64,000 nucleotides of DNA, taken from assembly GCA_036346405.1 (NCBI GenBank), contig CM070548.1, positions 57,658,611-57,722,610 on the forward strand. Reading direction: 5' to 3'. Shown piece by piece: positions 35,147 through 46,567 of the stretch (position 1 is the stretch's first letter; each line of letters begins with the position of its first letter). Origin of the DNA: Phyllostachys edulis. Taxonomy: Eukaryota; Streptophyta; Magnoliopsida; Poales; Poaceae. The notes under the pieces are model-generated. The model saw nothing but the letters and a program-made list of their open reading frames with translations. It was not told the DNA's origin and ran no database searches. Position numbers and translations under genes: made by a program.

Positions 35147-35646
35147 GTGGTTGCATGTTGGGTGAAGTCAACGGGTACGCCGACAGCTGGGTGCTGCAAC
35201 GGTATGAAATGGTGTCTGGACAAGTATGGTCAGTTTTCGGTCAATTCTCTTTATAGAAGGCAAGTGTATTTGAATAAGATTTATGTTGCTGTTCAGCTCA
35301 AGTTAAGGGGCTGGAAGGGGGACATTAACTGTAGGTTATGTGAGGTGGCTGAAGATACTAATCATGTCTTTTTTAGTTGTGTGTTGACCAAATTTGCTTG
35401 GTGTAGCTTGAAAGAGATTTTTCAGTGGGACAGATGTCCTGATTCTTTAGAAGACCTCCATGCTGGGTGGCTTGAGGATAAGGGTGCTAATGATTACAAT
35501 CTTGGTTTATTTAGCTTTGCAGCGATGGCGTGGACACTTTGGAAAACTCGCAACAAAGGAGCTATTGAGAAGATATATCCTAATTAACCTATTGAAGTCT
35601 TGTTCAAAACTCGCATCAATCAAATCAAAGCTGAGAAAAGGCTAAC
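35147..35646 (+). pseudogene. LINE (L1-type) C-terminal zinc-binding RT fragment
   Basis: The frame 35147-35587 shows the zf-RVT region that follows reverse transcriptase in plant LINEs: YGQFSVNSLYRR, then KLRGWKGDINCRLCEVAEDT, then NHVFFSCVLTKFAW (Cys-Cys-His-Cys arrangement). The segment between LYRR and KLRGWKGD is shorter than usual, implying an internal deletion. The ORF2 endonuclease and RT core are absent. It ends near a T-rich stretch (35649-35661). Confidence 0.75.
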
Positions 35647-36208
35647 CTTTTTTTTTTTTATCTTAGTGTTGTGATCGAGACAAAATCAACCACACATTAA
35701 TCTTTTTGTTTTATCTACACAGCACGGTGTCCTTCATTTATTTATTTTTCTGCATAGTGGCTTGTTTTGTGTTAGATACGCCATCTTGGCTAAAGTAGTA
35801 TGACACATACACATGTTTTTAATACGTGCGAATCATATACGGATACATACCAGCCAAGTTACAAGTAGCAGTCTGTACCAACCTGCGCATCTCCTCAGCT
35901 GCTCTCGGACGACTCACGAGGTGACCCCTAGCCGCCGCGTGAGAGGCTTCCGACCGCCGCTTCCCTCCCCCCGCCGCCGCCATTGCCGGTGTGGCGGCGG
36001 GGCCTCTTCCCCCCCTCCCCCTCCCCCTCTCCCCGCTTCCCCTCTCCCTGCACATCTTCGCTTCACTGCCAAATCGTCGGTCTCTGACGGATTTCTTCAC
36101 CGTTGGCCTAGGATCCCGGCGGATCTAGAGTCTCCCCGCCGTCCTTGACTCCCTCCCTCTTCGGATTTGCAGCCTCCCGTCTTATGGTCATCTTTGGGGT
36201 TCAGATCC
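35647..36208. other. GC-rich non-coding segment
   Basis: 35900-36180 is a CCG/CTCC-rich block that translates only as low complexity. It could be a 5' UTR of a lost gene or TE cargo. Nothing can be assigned. Confidence 0.35.
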
Positions 36209-36425
36209 GGGTGTCGTTTGGTTGTTCGTCCATGGTGAGGTAAATAATGAATATTGAATACGTCGTAGTTCACAATTCACATCAACTTTGGTAAATATGG
36301 TATTTGCCAATACCGTACCAAAAAAAATTAGGATTTACCGAAATCGAACCGTATTTTTATAAACACCGTATTTACTGAACTAACAATATCGTATTTACCG
36401 AACCGAAAAAACCAAACGAACACCC
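36209..36425. mobile_element. MITE-like element (GGGTGTCGTTTGGTT ends)
   Basis: Inverted ends GGGTGTCGTTTGGTT and AACCAAACGAACACCC, 217 bp, with an AT-rich interior containing repeats of ACCGTATTTA. No clear target duplication. Confidence 0.5.
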
Positions 36426-37993
36426 ATAATGCAACATGGGGACTGTAACATCCCAAAAATACCAAATGCAAAATTATGGGATTTTTAAAACTTTTTAGGT
36501 GATAACTATTACCATTCTTTTTTACTGCATTTTTTAGATTTATTTGAATTTCGTTTTTCCTTCTTCCCAGCTTAAGTAGTACAAATCATAAAGACCCTAA
36601 GTACATAAAATCATAAAGACGGAACCTGAACTATGGAAACCTGAGGAACATAATTGGTGTACACAAATTAAACTTCAAAGCATTGCTCTTCTAAAATTTA
36701 CATATAGGGTAAGCCCTAAGAATTTCAAAAACAAAGATCCCCTAATTAATCAAAAAGTCCTAAGAAAAGTACTCATCATATACCAAATAAAATTTACCAG
36801 AAGAATTAATCACCCTGAGAAAATTTTGTCACAATCCTTAAACCAGTTTTCCTTCTCTTTCTTACTGTTCCTCCAGCTCAGGTCGCCCAAAACTCGGTTG
36901 GACTCAACCCGTGGCTGGCAGCACCCGACCGAACCTCCTTTGGGCGCAGCCGCACCGGCTCTCAGCTAAAGCGTGTGCATCCGGCGCTGTTCTACTTCTA
37001 GCCCGCACCGAGCGGCCGGTTCCCTCTCTCTCGCTCTCTCGGCGTCAACGCCACAGACCTTCAACGACACGTCGCAAGCATGCAGGGAGGAGCTGGCAAT
37101 TGCCGTCTCTCAAGCACCGACCAACGTCACTCAAGCTCACTGTGCCACCGCTCCAAGTCACATCTAGCCCATGCCGTCCCAAGGCCACGCTGGCGCTTGC
37201 GCCGAGCTCGTCGTCGCTAGCTTCGGACATCTCCGTCCTCCTGGCTATAAATAGCCACACGGTCCCTCTATGAACTCCCTTCGCCACACTACATCTCCAT
37301 TCATCTTCCCCATTCCCTAAATGAGCTAAGATGTAAGGTAACGCATTAGTGCCATGGCGGCCGAAGCACTGCCCCATCGTCGCCAGCGAGCTAGCGACTT
37401 CCATGTTTTCTTAACCCCATCACATGATGCTCTAGACTACTCTCAGTATTTCCCCTAAGCTGATTTGGCATTTTGTTCACAGGATCCGCTACCGCTTTCA
37501 CTCTTCCTCCCCTCTGGCCGGTGGACCAAAACTGAAGAATCATCCTCTCCGGTGAGTAGGATTGCGATTAATCCCTCTCTAGCTATCTTTATACCTCCTT
37601 GAAGCTATCCCGGGGCTTGATTGCTACCTGTTTTCCTCAGGGCCTCGTCGCGGCTTGGAGCTCTCTTCGTTACCGCCGCTCATCGCTGATAGAACACCTC
37701 CAGCCCCCTCCAATCCTCCAGGTCATACAGGTATGATCCTAGTAGGCACTAGATGCTCATGCTCACCTTAATTATGCAAGAGTGTTGCCAGACCGACAAA
37801 AACGTCATGCACTCCAAAGTCACCGCCGCTAAGATTGGCCGCGCCACCGTTTCTGGTCGCCGGAGCTTCGCCGCTGGTGGCAATAGGTCCACTAGACTAG
37901 CAGAGTCCCATTTTTGGTGTTAGCCGGCGTGTAATACCTCGGCCTACTCGTATGTGGCCCATGTGGCCCATGAGGAGTTGTGTGGTGGGATTA

Positions 37994-38035
37994 GTCCCAC
38001 ATTGCTTGTTTAAAGTGAGTTGTACTAGTATATAA
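37994..38035 (+). promoter_or_regulatory. snRNA-type promoter: USE plus TATA box
   Basis: GTCCCACATTG (37994-38004) matches the plant upstream sequence element RTCCCACATCG at all but one position. TATATAA follows at 38029-38035. The 24-base gap is the spacing of plant Pol III snRNA promoters (U6, U3, 7SL); Pol II snRNA genes use about ten bases more. Confidence 0.55.
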
Positions 38036-38052
38036 TGCCTGTTGGGTCCAAA

Positions 38053-38160
38053 CATAGCACCTCCGGGTTAACCCTTTTACACGAAGCGAGGACGAAAGTG
38101 TAAGTGGGGTGCTATGTGTCTGTGAGTCCGCCCACAGTGGGCTGGGCATTGGCGGATTTT
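38053..38160 (+). ncRNA. Candidate structured small RNA inside the LTR
   Basis: Starting about 20 bases after the TATA box, CATAGCACC (38053-38061) pairs perfectly with GGTGCTATG (38108-38116). Inside it, ACCCTTTTACAC pairs with GTGTAAGTGGG, leaving a 15-base loop (38083-38097). A second stem pairs TCCGCC (38127-38132) with GGCGGA (38151-38156) and is followed by TTTT. It is not recognised as U6, U3, 7SL or 5S. An internal TTTT at 38075-38078 could terminate Pol III early. It may instead be part of a small TRIM-like repeat (TGTAATACC at 37930 to GTGTTACA at 38173). Confidence 0.4.
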
Positions 38161-38680
38161 GGGCAGTGTTACAGTGGCCGCCAGTGGGCTAGAGCTCGGC
38201 GATGAGCTCTGAGACTTAGCTCCCATGGGCTCTCCCTATCCAAAGCGGCAAGAGGCTGTACAAGTGTAGTTATGAACCAAATCAATGTCTTAACTATAAT
38301 TACGGCAATCCGATTGAAACAAATGTATGTATGCTATGGTATATGTCAATGGGCTAATTAGCAGAGTGTTCTAATAGCAAATGAAGTTAATCAAGACATG
38401 GTTAGTGCACTGTTAACATGTAACTTGCAAAGACAAAGTGATGATCATTATCCGAAAAATATAAGTTCAACTGACAGTGGACTCCACCCTTTAACAGTTA
38501 ATTAGATTCTATTAAAAGGTTAATTAATTATAGACATTCAACTAGCAGACTGTGATGTTGATTAGTTAGGAGTTGTTAATTAGATAATTAATTTAGTAAT
38601 CAGTTAGTAACATTCCAAAACTAGCAGTGGCTAGATCAAGTAGTTATCAAGTATTTTTGACAAAAGTTGACTAGCTATCA

Positions 38681-38719
<39 letters not shown>

Positions 38720-40318
38720 GGAAAAAGTCTAGTTTACTCCCCTGAACTATCAGAAAAGTCTGGTTTACCCCCTGAACTACAAAACCGGTTATTTAACCCC
38801 CTGAATTTGTCAAATCCGGTCAAATAACCCCGTAGCGGTTTGGGCGATGGTTTTACTTGATGTGGCGATGGTTTTCTTGTTGGGAGAGAGAGGTGACTAG
38901 GAGAGAGAGAGTGAAAACCACCATCTTCTTCATTTGCTTTCTTTCTTCCCCAATCTCCTCTCATTCCCATGGTTCTCTCTCTCCTCATGAACTCCATCTC
39001 TTGATTTGCTCCTTCCTCCGGTGGCCCGGCTCTGCGCCGCCACTTCTTTGCCACTGCCCGCGCCACCGCCGCTCACTGCCCAACATTGCTCGGAGAACAA
39101 TTGCAACTTACAACAATCCAAGAAAAATCCCAATGAATCAAGAAGCAACCATCAAAGGAAACAATGCGTGCACCCACCTCCGCCGCCGCCAAAGTGACAT
39201 TAGCCCATCACTAGCTCTTCGGCGTACACAAGAAGCGAAAGCCATCGCCGTACTCTGACTCGGCCTCTTGGTAGGCCCGATCCATGACCGTCGAGCCGCT
39301 TCGCCCACGCGCGAAGGGCAGCGCCACCGCCGACGACGGCGGAGCCCGCCGCCCGACTTCTTGCGCCCCTCTTCCTCCGATTCTCCCCATTCTTTCTTGC
39401 TCTCGCTCGATCCCCTCTCCCCACCTCCCAAGATAGCTTTGCCCGAGACGCCGCCGTCTCTCCGGCCTTATCGGCGGCTCCTTGTCCTTGGCCTCGGCCG
39501 AATCGAGCTCTTCGCCGCCACACCGAACTTCGAAGCGGAAGACGAACACGGTCGCGTGGCGGCGGCGCCGCAGCAAGTGCGGTGGGGGCGTCGGCGAGGC
39601 TGGTCGCGTGAGGAAAAGCGATTAGGGAGGTCCCAGAGACTGGGCGCGATCGCCGCCGCCGAGTCGACCTTCTCGCTGCCATGAACTTCCAACTCGGCGG
39701 CGGACGTGGAGCACGCTTCGCCGTCGACGGAGATGTACTCTGCGGTATCGGCCGCCCACCACCACCGCGCCGCGGCTTCTCCGCGCCCTCTACATCTGCA
39801 GCGGCTGGGAACGCCGCCACCATCTCGGGTGTTGTCCCCTACTTGCCGCCCACTCCGCCTACACTATCCTTCTCAAGAGCACCGGCGGCGCCCGACCCCA
39901 GCCTGGTGGCCTCCCATTCCCACCTCGCCGCGGCCCTCCCCACCGCCTCCGCCCTTTCCCAATTTCTCCCACGGCAACCTCCAGCGCTCCTCCTCCACCC
40001 CCAACATCCCCAACGATCACCACGATGGACAAGAAGAAATGAGGAGAAGAAAAGAAAAGAAAAGAAAAAAGGGAAAGGTGAACTGAAGAGAGATGATGAC
40101 GTGGATGTCCACGTGGCCATATATGTGCCACAAAGATGGTGATGTGGATGTCCACGTGGCCATATATGTGCCACATTAGCAAAACCGCCACTTGAAACCG
40201 GTCTAGGGGGTTAAATGACCGGATTTGACAAGTTTGGAGGGTTAAATAACCGGTTTTGTAGTTCAGGGGGTAAACCAGACTTTTCTGATAGTTCAGGGGA
40301 GTAAACCGGACTTTTTCC
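38720..40318. mobile_element. Non-autonomous MULE-like element with GC-rich cargo (possible Pack-MULE), in a TA microsatellite
   Basis: Terminal inverted repeats of about 118 bp, starting GGAAAAAGTC at both ends and about 90% identical by eye, contain CCCCTGAACTA-type subrepeats. The flanks are (TA)n on both sides, so the duplication length cannot be read (9 bp ATATATATA is possible). There is no transposase. The interior (38930-40080) is GC-rich with several overlapping long frames on both strands, rich in Arg/Pro/Ala/Ser, which fits captured genomic fragments. A 43-bp duplication (GTGGATGTCCACGTGG at 40101 and 40144) lies near the right repeat. No source gene was recognised. Confidence 0.7.
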
Positions 40319-40570
40319 ATATATATATATATATATATGGTTAGAAGTGTATTGAGCTAGTGGAATTTGTAGTCAACAAGGGTAGGGATAATGGAGTCAG
40401 TTCATAAGTTAGGCAAGACAGGCAACTAAAGGTCTAGCAAGTGATTAGCGGTTAGATTAGTTAGTAGATAATTGGAAATAGCTAGAATTTGGCTAAATAG
40501 CTGGCTCAAATGAATGCTCCATTGTAGTATATGAATCATTAAGGTTAAATAGAAAATACTAGAAGTATGT

Positions 40571-40572
40571 AC

Positions 40573-40643
<71 letters not shown>
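40571..40643 (+). repeat. Compound (AT)n(GT)n microsatellite
   Basis: About 11 AT units followed by about 24 GT units, within the long LTR. The His-Thr repeat frame on the minus strand is an artefact of it. Confidence 0.95.
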
Positions 40644-40646
<3 letters not shown>

Positions 40647-41208
40647 CCTTGTATACTAAAGGATAATGGATAGACCAATGTTGTAATAACAAAAATGATA
40701 ATTTAACTAGATAGTTAATCGAAGATTTGTAGAGTTGTTGGATAATAATTGAGTACCATTAACCTATAGCCCTATGTCTAGGAGTACCCGAATGAATACA
40801 GGGTTGTATACCATAATTTAACAAACAACATGTATAGGAATATACATACACACCAATGCCATGTAAACCCTTAGCTAATATAAGTAATAATAACCACGAG
40901 TTAATCAAATGGTTGATTTCAAATGATTAATTAATAGATCATATAAGAGGATTGATTTTGACTGTATGATCATCGTAGATGTATACATAGAATGCCTGTG
41001 GAGAGTGTTGTGAGTACCAGGTGGCCTGTTAAGGAAAACAACATCGCCTAAGCCCTAGGTATCATTCATCGTTATCCGTTCCCAATGATCGGACGAATCG
41101 TAATCCGAAAGCAGATCTGAGAGTATTACCTAACTAGGTAATCTCTCCCATCCAGTTAACCAATGAGGAACGTTCCTGTGAACATTCTCTCCCTCTCTCT
41201 TAGAATTA

Positions 41209-41380
41209 TCTACTTTGGTCTGAAGAATTTCCTTCATTCCAATTATCAGTGGATATATTTTGTTTGTAGTATTTCCTTCATTAACTCCTTTGGATACACT
41301 CTTGTCTGTAGTATTTTCTTCATCAACTTCCTCGGTTATACTTCATCTGAAGTATTTCCTTCATCCACTCCGTTAGGTGT
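41209..41380 (+). repeat. Four imperfect tandem repeats of ~41-45 bp
   Basis: GTCTGTAGTATTTCCTTCAT-type units start at about 41219, 41264, 41305 and 41346. They lie just upstream of the acidic short ORF in the long LTR. Confidence 0.75.
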
Positions 41381-41546
41381 GATTAGTTACATCGGGAATA
41401 CTTTGTCCTTCCAAGTTGTCGTTAGAAATGACTGTTTTTGTTCAAAGTATTTTTATTTGTATGTATTTGGTCTTATTGGATTTCATTTGGTTATTTTCAG
41501 TCGCTCTTAGATTTAATAGTATACTACGTAGTTAGACTTTGACGCT

Positions 41547-41717
41547 ATGATAGGACAACAATCCCAACAAGAACAAGGCTGGAATCAAGATTGTCCGAGC
41601 ATTGAACAGGATGATTATCAACATGTTGAGCGGGATTATTATCAGAATGTCGAGAAAGACGAATATCAGAATATTGAGTCTTATCAGAACATTGAGCAAG
41701 GCGAGTCAATACTTTGA
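41547..41717 (+). other. 56-codon LTR-embedded short ORF with DYQNVE repeats
   Basis: ATG at 41547 to TGA at 41715. A Gln-rich start (MIGQQSQQEQGW) is followed by four imperfect repeats of YQHVE, YQNVE, YQNIE and YQNIE. Similar acidic EDY-type peptides are encoded at the same relative place in the solo LTR at about 17090 and at 54250-54300. No known domain; coding is unproven. Confidence 0.35.
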
Positions 41718-42830
41718 TCATATTGCACCTACTTTTTGCAATTATATTGTTTTAAATTATGAAATCGCATTGCTATGTTTTGTACAACTATATTGGTCTA
41801 GCTCATAGTTAACGCCTTAATAATAATTGTGTATAAACTTTCAATCCTTGAATTTGGACACTATCCCTTTTCACCCTAGAATTAATGGTTAACATACTAG
41901 TTTATAAGTCTGTATCTAAGTGTCATGCTTAGCCTTGCTTAGATACATTGTCTTGCGGGCATTAATTTGCCCAAAACCTCATTAAAAATATTTGAAAATG
42001 AATTTGGGTAGTCGAGGCCGAAAGCATGGCTAGTATGTTGGATTAAAGGTTATTTTGAAAACAAAAGGAAAACCTGAAAAACAGATTTCGACTCGAGTGG
42101 CTGGAAAGAGTGGCTGGTGCCGGGTGCACGAGAGAAAGTTGGTATGTGGATGTACCGCCCGAGTCAATTAAGGACCGAATTTGGTAACGACCCCTCATGT
42201 AAAAATAGCGCAACCACAAGTCTATAATGGGTACGACCTGGCCAACTAATTTGCTCGCCTCAGTGTGACTCCGCCGTTGGGTTGAATGCGGGTGGATAGC
42301 CGGGGGAGAACGAAGCCACAAGAACCGCATTGGCACAAGAGGGGGCCTCCCGAGAGCCAACGGGAGTGGCTCCGGGAGGTGGAAACCTTAGTGTAGCGAA
42401 TGGGGTGCGTTGAGGTTGAGCATTGTAAAGGTCTCGTGGTAATCTCCCCTTGATTCACATGTCTAAGGAAATGTGTGTGTATACCAAGATGATTACCTCT
42501 TGTGGATAAAGTGTGCGAACTCTGTAGAGTAAGAAAACTATCATGATAGCCGTGCTCACGGTCAAGAGCGGTACTGAGAACTTGCTTGATATAGCTTTCC
42601 TATTTCTAAAACCATTGGTGTGAGTGTGTGGAATGAAAATGGTGGGTTTGAGCCCAGTAGTTGGAAATGTTGAGGTTGGAATCTAGAGAGTTGAGAAATC
42701 CTGGTCGAGGACCAGTGGTGATTATGGGATAGCCTGAGCATTGAGTGGACGTACTCACTCAATAGTATAGGAGATGGAATCTCCGCTAATACTATACAAA
42801 CAAAAACTCAGTTTATAAAACTTGTGTTAG

Positions 42831-44804
42831 TGTTGGACCGAAAAGGCAACTAGAGGAGGTGAATAGGAGCACGATCTCTTTTTCACCTTAATCGAATTCA
42901 ATACGATTTTCACTCCAATAGCTATAAAAGCTATGAAGATCAATATACAAGCACAGTGGAAGACTTGTATTGAATCCAATCAAAACCCCGAAGCAAATAG
43001 ACCAAAACCATAAAAACTCAAAACCTAAATGAGTTGGGTGGTCTAACCTCCAACTAGAAATCGGTCTGACCTCTCAATACATGGCGGTCAAACCTCCAGG
43101 CCAATGAACAGTGAAATCAGCCCGAAAACCAAAACTCAAATCGATCTAACTTTTAATTCGTAAGGCCAAACCTTACCAAATTTGAGACACACCTTCTCTA
43201 AGATACTGGGAACCTATTTCAATCAAGGATCGCATAGTTCCATGCCAAAGTTCTTATCTTTTTCAGTTTGATCGAAGAGTGCTAAAAAACCGAGTCAAAA
43301 TCGAGATATGATATAAAGACTTGCTCGTGGGTGATTGATGATCAAGATGATCCTAGATGGGTTCCTACATGTCACAGCAAGTTAGATCAAGGCAAAAAAC
43401 CAAGCAAAAACTCGAGGATCAAAGAAAGACTCAAAATCACCAAATAGAGAGAAAGAAAGCAAATGAACTTATCTTTGAAAGAACTTTCTTTAGATTGACT
43501 TGATATGGTATTGGTTTACAGCCACTCCATCAGTGGAGGACAAAGACTCAATACATGAGCACGAAATCAAATCCAACTCTCTAGAACCCTAACCTCCAAC
43601 TATCCTTCCCTAAGCACAAAAGCAAAACTAAGGTTTACAATGTAATGAAAGGGTTGAAGGAGGTGCAGCCACCTCCCTCCTCTATTTATAGTGGAGGCTT
43701 AAACCTTCTAGAAGCATTAACCCTAATGAGCTCCCGTTAAGGCCCAACACAAACGGGTCACACACGCACGCATTTTAAAGCGCCGTCTTCATCTCCTCTT
43801 GACCTAATCCACTTCTCCACTCACCGTCTTGCATCGAGGGTTGGCAAAAGGTCACCAATGCGATATTTGGTAAAATTACTAAAATACCCCTTCTCGATCT
43901 TTTTCGAAGACCGAGTCCCATCTTCGTGAAGCACCTCCCATACTTCGCCACGTGTAGGTTGATCCAGCGGCTCTCATCATGTCGGCAAGTCTCTCCCATC
44001 CGGCTCCCACCGAAACCACCATGGCACTTGCAGACCACCCAGCTTGATCCAACTCATATATTATCTCGCCTGCTTCGGTCACCTTTGTCCCTTTTGCGCC
44101 ATGCTTGACTCCATTGACCTCACCCGGCATCCCCGATCGTTCTGGACCTTAGCTCTCCAAACTTAGTCCCGATCATCCTCTTCGTTGACCGTCATTGACC
44201 TCCAAGCAACCTGCACAACATTAGACAAAGAAATCAATTCTGTGAACAAGTTCTTCACAACTTGACCCACGTTAGTCAAAACATGCATCTTGCAACACAT
44301 ATGCCATGAAACCCATGAACTTGACCTAACCAAACAATCATCGCCACCGAGTTGGCCGATGAACAAATCAAAACCGGTCAGACCGCCACTTTGGCCGGTC
44401 TAACCGCCACCTGTTGGCCGGTCTGACCGCTCAACTGGGACTTAGCCAAAATTTCCTTCCTGGAATTCTGAAACCTACTGGAATTTTCAAACCAATAGAA
44501 CTTTTGCTTGGAAGCTCCAAAAATTATGAGACCAAGTGTAGTAGAATCTACTCTCTTGCCTACACCCTCTATTTTTGGCCCAGCTCCAAAATCCAACATC
44601 TCATTATGGCCGGTCTGACCGATTTCCCAAAGCCGGTCTGACCGCCCCCTTGGCCGGTCAGACCGCCACCTGGGCCGGTCAGACCGCCACTTGCCTGACA
44701 GTAGATTGAACTTCACCGAAAACGCGTGATTCGACAAACCTTCAACGCCATTACCAATTGTACCATCATCCTAAGATCATGAGCATATCCCCATGATATC
44801 CACA
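42831..44804 (-). repeat. 3' LTR of copia element 2 (1974 bp)
   Basis: Minus-strand start TGTGGATATC at 44804 and end GGTCCAACA at 42831. TATA box TATAAATAG on the minus strand near 43683-43690. At 44365-44700 it holds about eight CGGTCTGACCG or CGGTCAGACCG units. Confidence 0.95.
44370..44690. repeat. Array of CGGT-N3-ACCG motifs in the LTR
   Basis: Units GGCCGGTCTGACCG and GGCCGGTCAGACCG are spaced irregularly, often 20-30 bp apart, and separated by CCACTTTGG-type spacers. The corresponding part of the other LTR (53640-53950) is eroded mostly at CG and CC positions. Confidence 0.85.
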
Positions 44805-44818
44805 ATCTCTCCCTTGAT
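44805..44818 (-). other. Polypurine tract of copia element 2
   Basis: Minus strand reads ATCAAGGGAGAGAT directly before the 3' LTR. Confidence 0.85.
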
Positions 44819-45760
44819 GAACACATTGGCAATTTTCCAAAAATGTAAGTTTTGAGGTTTGAAAAGTAAAATACTTTCGTTTTCGCGCAAAGGCACAACT
44901 TGGTCCATATGCAAGAGAAAGCAAAGGAAATGACCAAGTTGGCTTCAGAATAGCAAAGGCAAGTGAGATCGAGCAAAAGAAAGCAAGAAAGCTTCAAATT
45001 CTAGAAAGGAGTCAAAAATCTCACTTAAGGTCCATATGAAAAAATAATTGTTCAAATTGACCTTTGATCATTGTGAGGATCCAAGAATTGCAATTCAAGT
45101 TCAGAAAAGATGATAAGATCAAAAGAATGAAAATAAGATACTCACCCTCACTATGATCACCAATTTTCAACAAATTTCATTTTCCTCCTTTTTTTCCCCA
45201 AAAAGCTCCCCTTTTAACATTTTTGTTACTTCTTCTCCCCCTTTGACAATGGAGTCATCAAGGAATCACGTCTTCCTCTCGTCCAGAGATGACAAATGCA
45301 GAATAAGGAAAAAGCATAAGAAGGAGCATGCATGAAATGCAATGGAGTGGCTTCATTTTTTTTTTTGTATTTTTCAATTTTTGATTACAAGAAGCTTTGG
45401 AGATTACCCAAAAGAACAAGCTAGCATTTCTAATATTGCACAAGACCTATCAAGCCTGAAAGCGCTAGCAAGATCATGTTAAGACATATATATCAAAGCT
45501 AAGCTCGAAGGCTTAATGTAAAGCAATGAAATTTATCAATTTAAGCAAAGCTCCAAATTTAGCAAGTTCATCAACAGGGATCCTAAAATGATAATGGCCA
45601 TGTCAAAATATCAATGTGAGATCAAAAAGCTAACAAAGACCACATTAAGAGACAAACAGGTCCTGAAATGAATCATTTTGCTCAATTTTCTCAAACGCTC
45701 ATTTTTCAACAGTTTTTCATTTGCAATGAATATTGAAGTTGACTAATGGTCTAACATAGA

Positions 45761-45893
45761 GAAGAAGATCCTGGACTAGGAGCCATCCACAAACTCTTTC
45801 TAAGCTTCGACCACTAGTTGATTAAAGGTATATCTTAGTGAAGAAGATCCTGGACTAGGGGCCATCCACAAACTCTTCCTAAGCTTCTACCAA
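45761..45893 (-). repeat. 79-bp tandem duplication in the pol-to-LTR spacer
   Basis: GAAGAAGATCCTGGACTAGG begins at 45761 and 45840, and about 50 of the following bases match. It lies in the 1.7-kb non-coding spacer of element 2. Confidence 0.88.
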
Positions 45894-46567
45894 GGTGACA
45901 AATCTTGAGGTTCATGTCAGTTTTGACAAGCAGTCTCCATGAGATCGTCTGGATCATCAAACTATCTCCAAGTTCATGTCTATGACATGCAGTCTCGTAA
46001 GAATAGTTTGGCACAAATTAAGCATAAGACAATCTTGAAATTGATTTTTTTTTCATTTTTCATTTTGCACATGAGCAGTTTTAGATTCTCAAAAGCACAA
46101 GAAGCTCAAGTAATGATCAATTTTAGATTCAAGAGCTAACACAGCAATTTTGACAAGGTCAATGTCACAAAAGGAGCACTATTGCGCAACTAACTAAAAC
46201 ATCTACAAATTACAGTTTTTAGTTCGAGTTGTCTTAAAGTTCTAGCTCATACAGCAAAGACTTAGCTACACATGTGAAAGCATGATAATTCTAGCAAGTC
46301 AAAGGACTAGACATGGCATTGAGTAAGAATTAAAATACTAAAGCCCCAAAGGGTAATAAGCAAAGCTTCATCAATTTTAAAAGATAAGCAGAAAAGCTTA
46401 AATTACAATGCATCTTTTTGTGATTTTTCATATGAATGCAATATGATACAATGAGATGTAATAAAAGCTCAAAAGCTTAAAAAGATAAAAAATGATCAAA
46501 AAGTTCAAAAGAAGATCAAGAAAAGATCAGATGAACAAAGTAAGATCAGAAAGGATTCAACTCCCCC

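Noticed and set aside
37930..38173. Cassandra TRIM with 5S rRNA
   Set aside because: The short TGTAA...TTACA unit has similar size, but no 5S A-box/C-box sequence is present and the flanks show no 5-bp duplication.
39200..40142. Frames up to 207 codons on both strands
   Set aside because: They lie within the MULE-like element, overlap each other in opposite directions and are Arg/Ala/Pro low complexity; kept only as possible captured cargo.
41163..41510. 115-codon hydrophobic frame
   Set aside because: Produced by the TTC/TTT-rich 41-bp repeats in the LTR; no conserved features.
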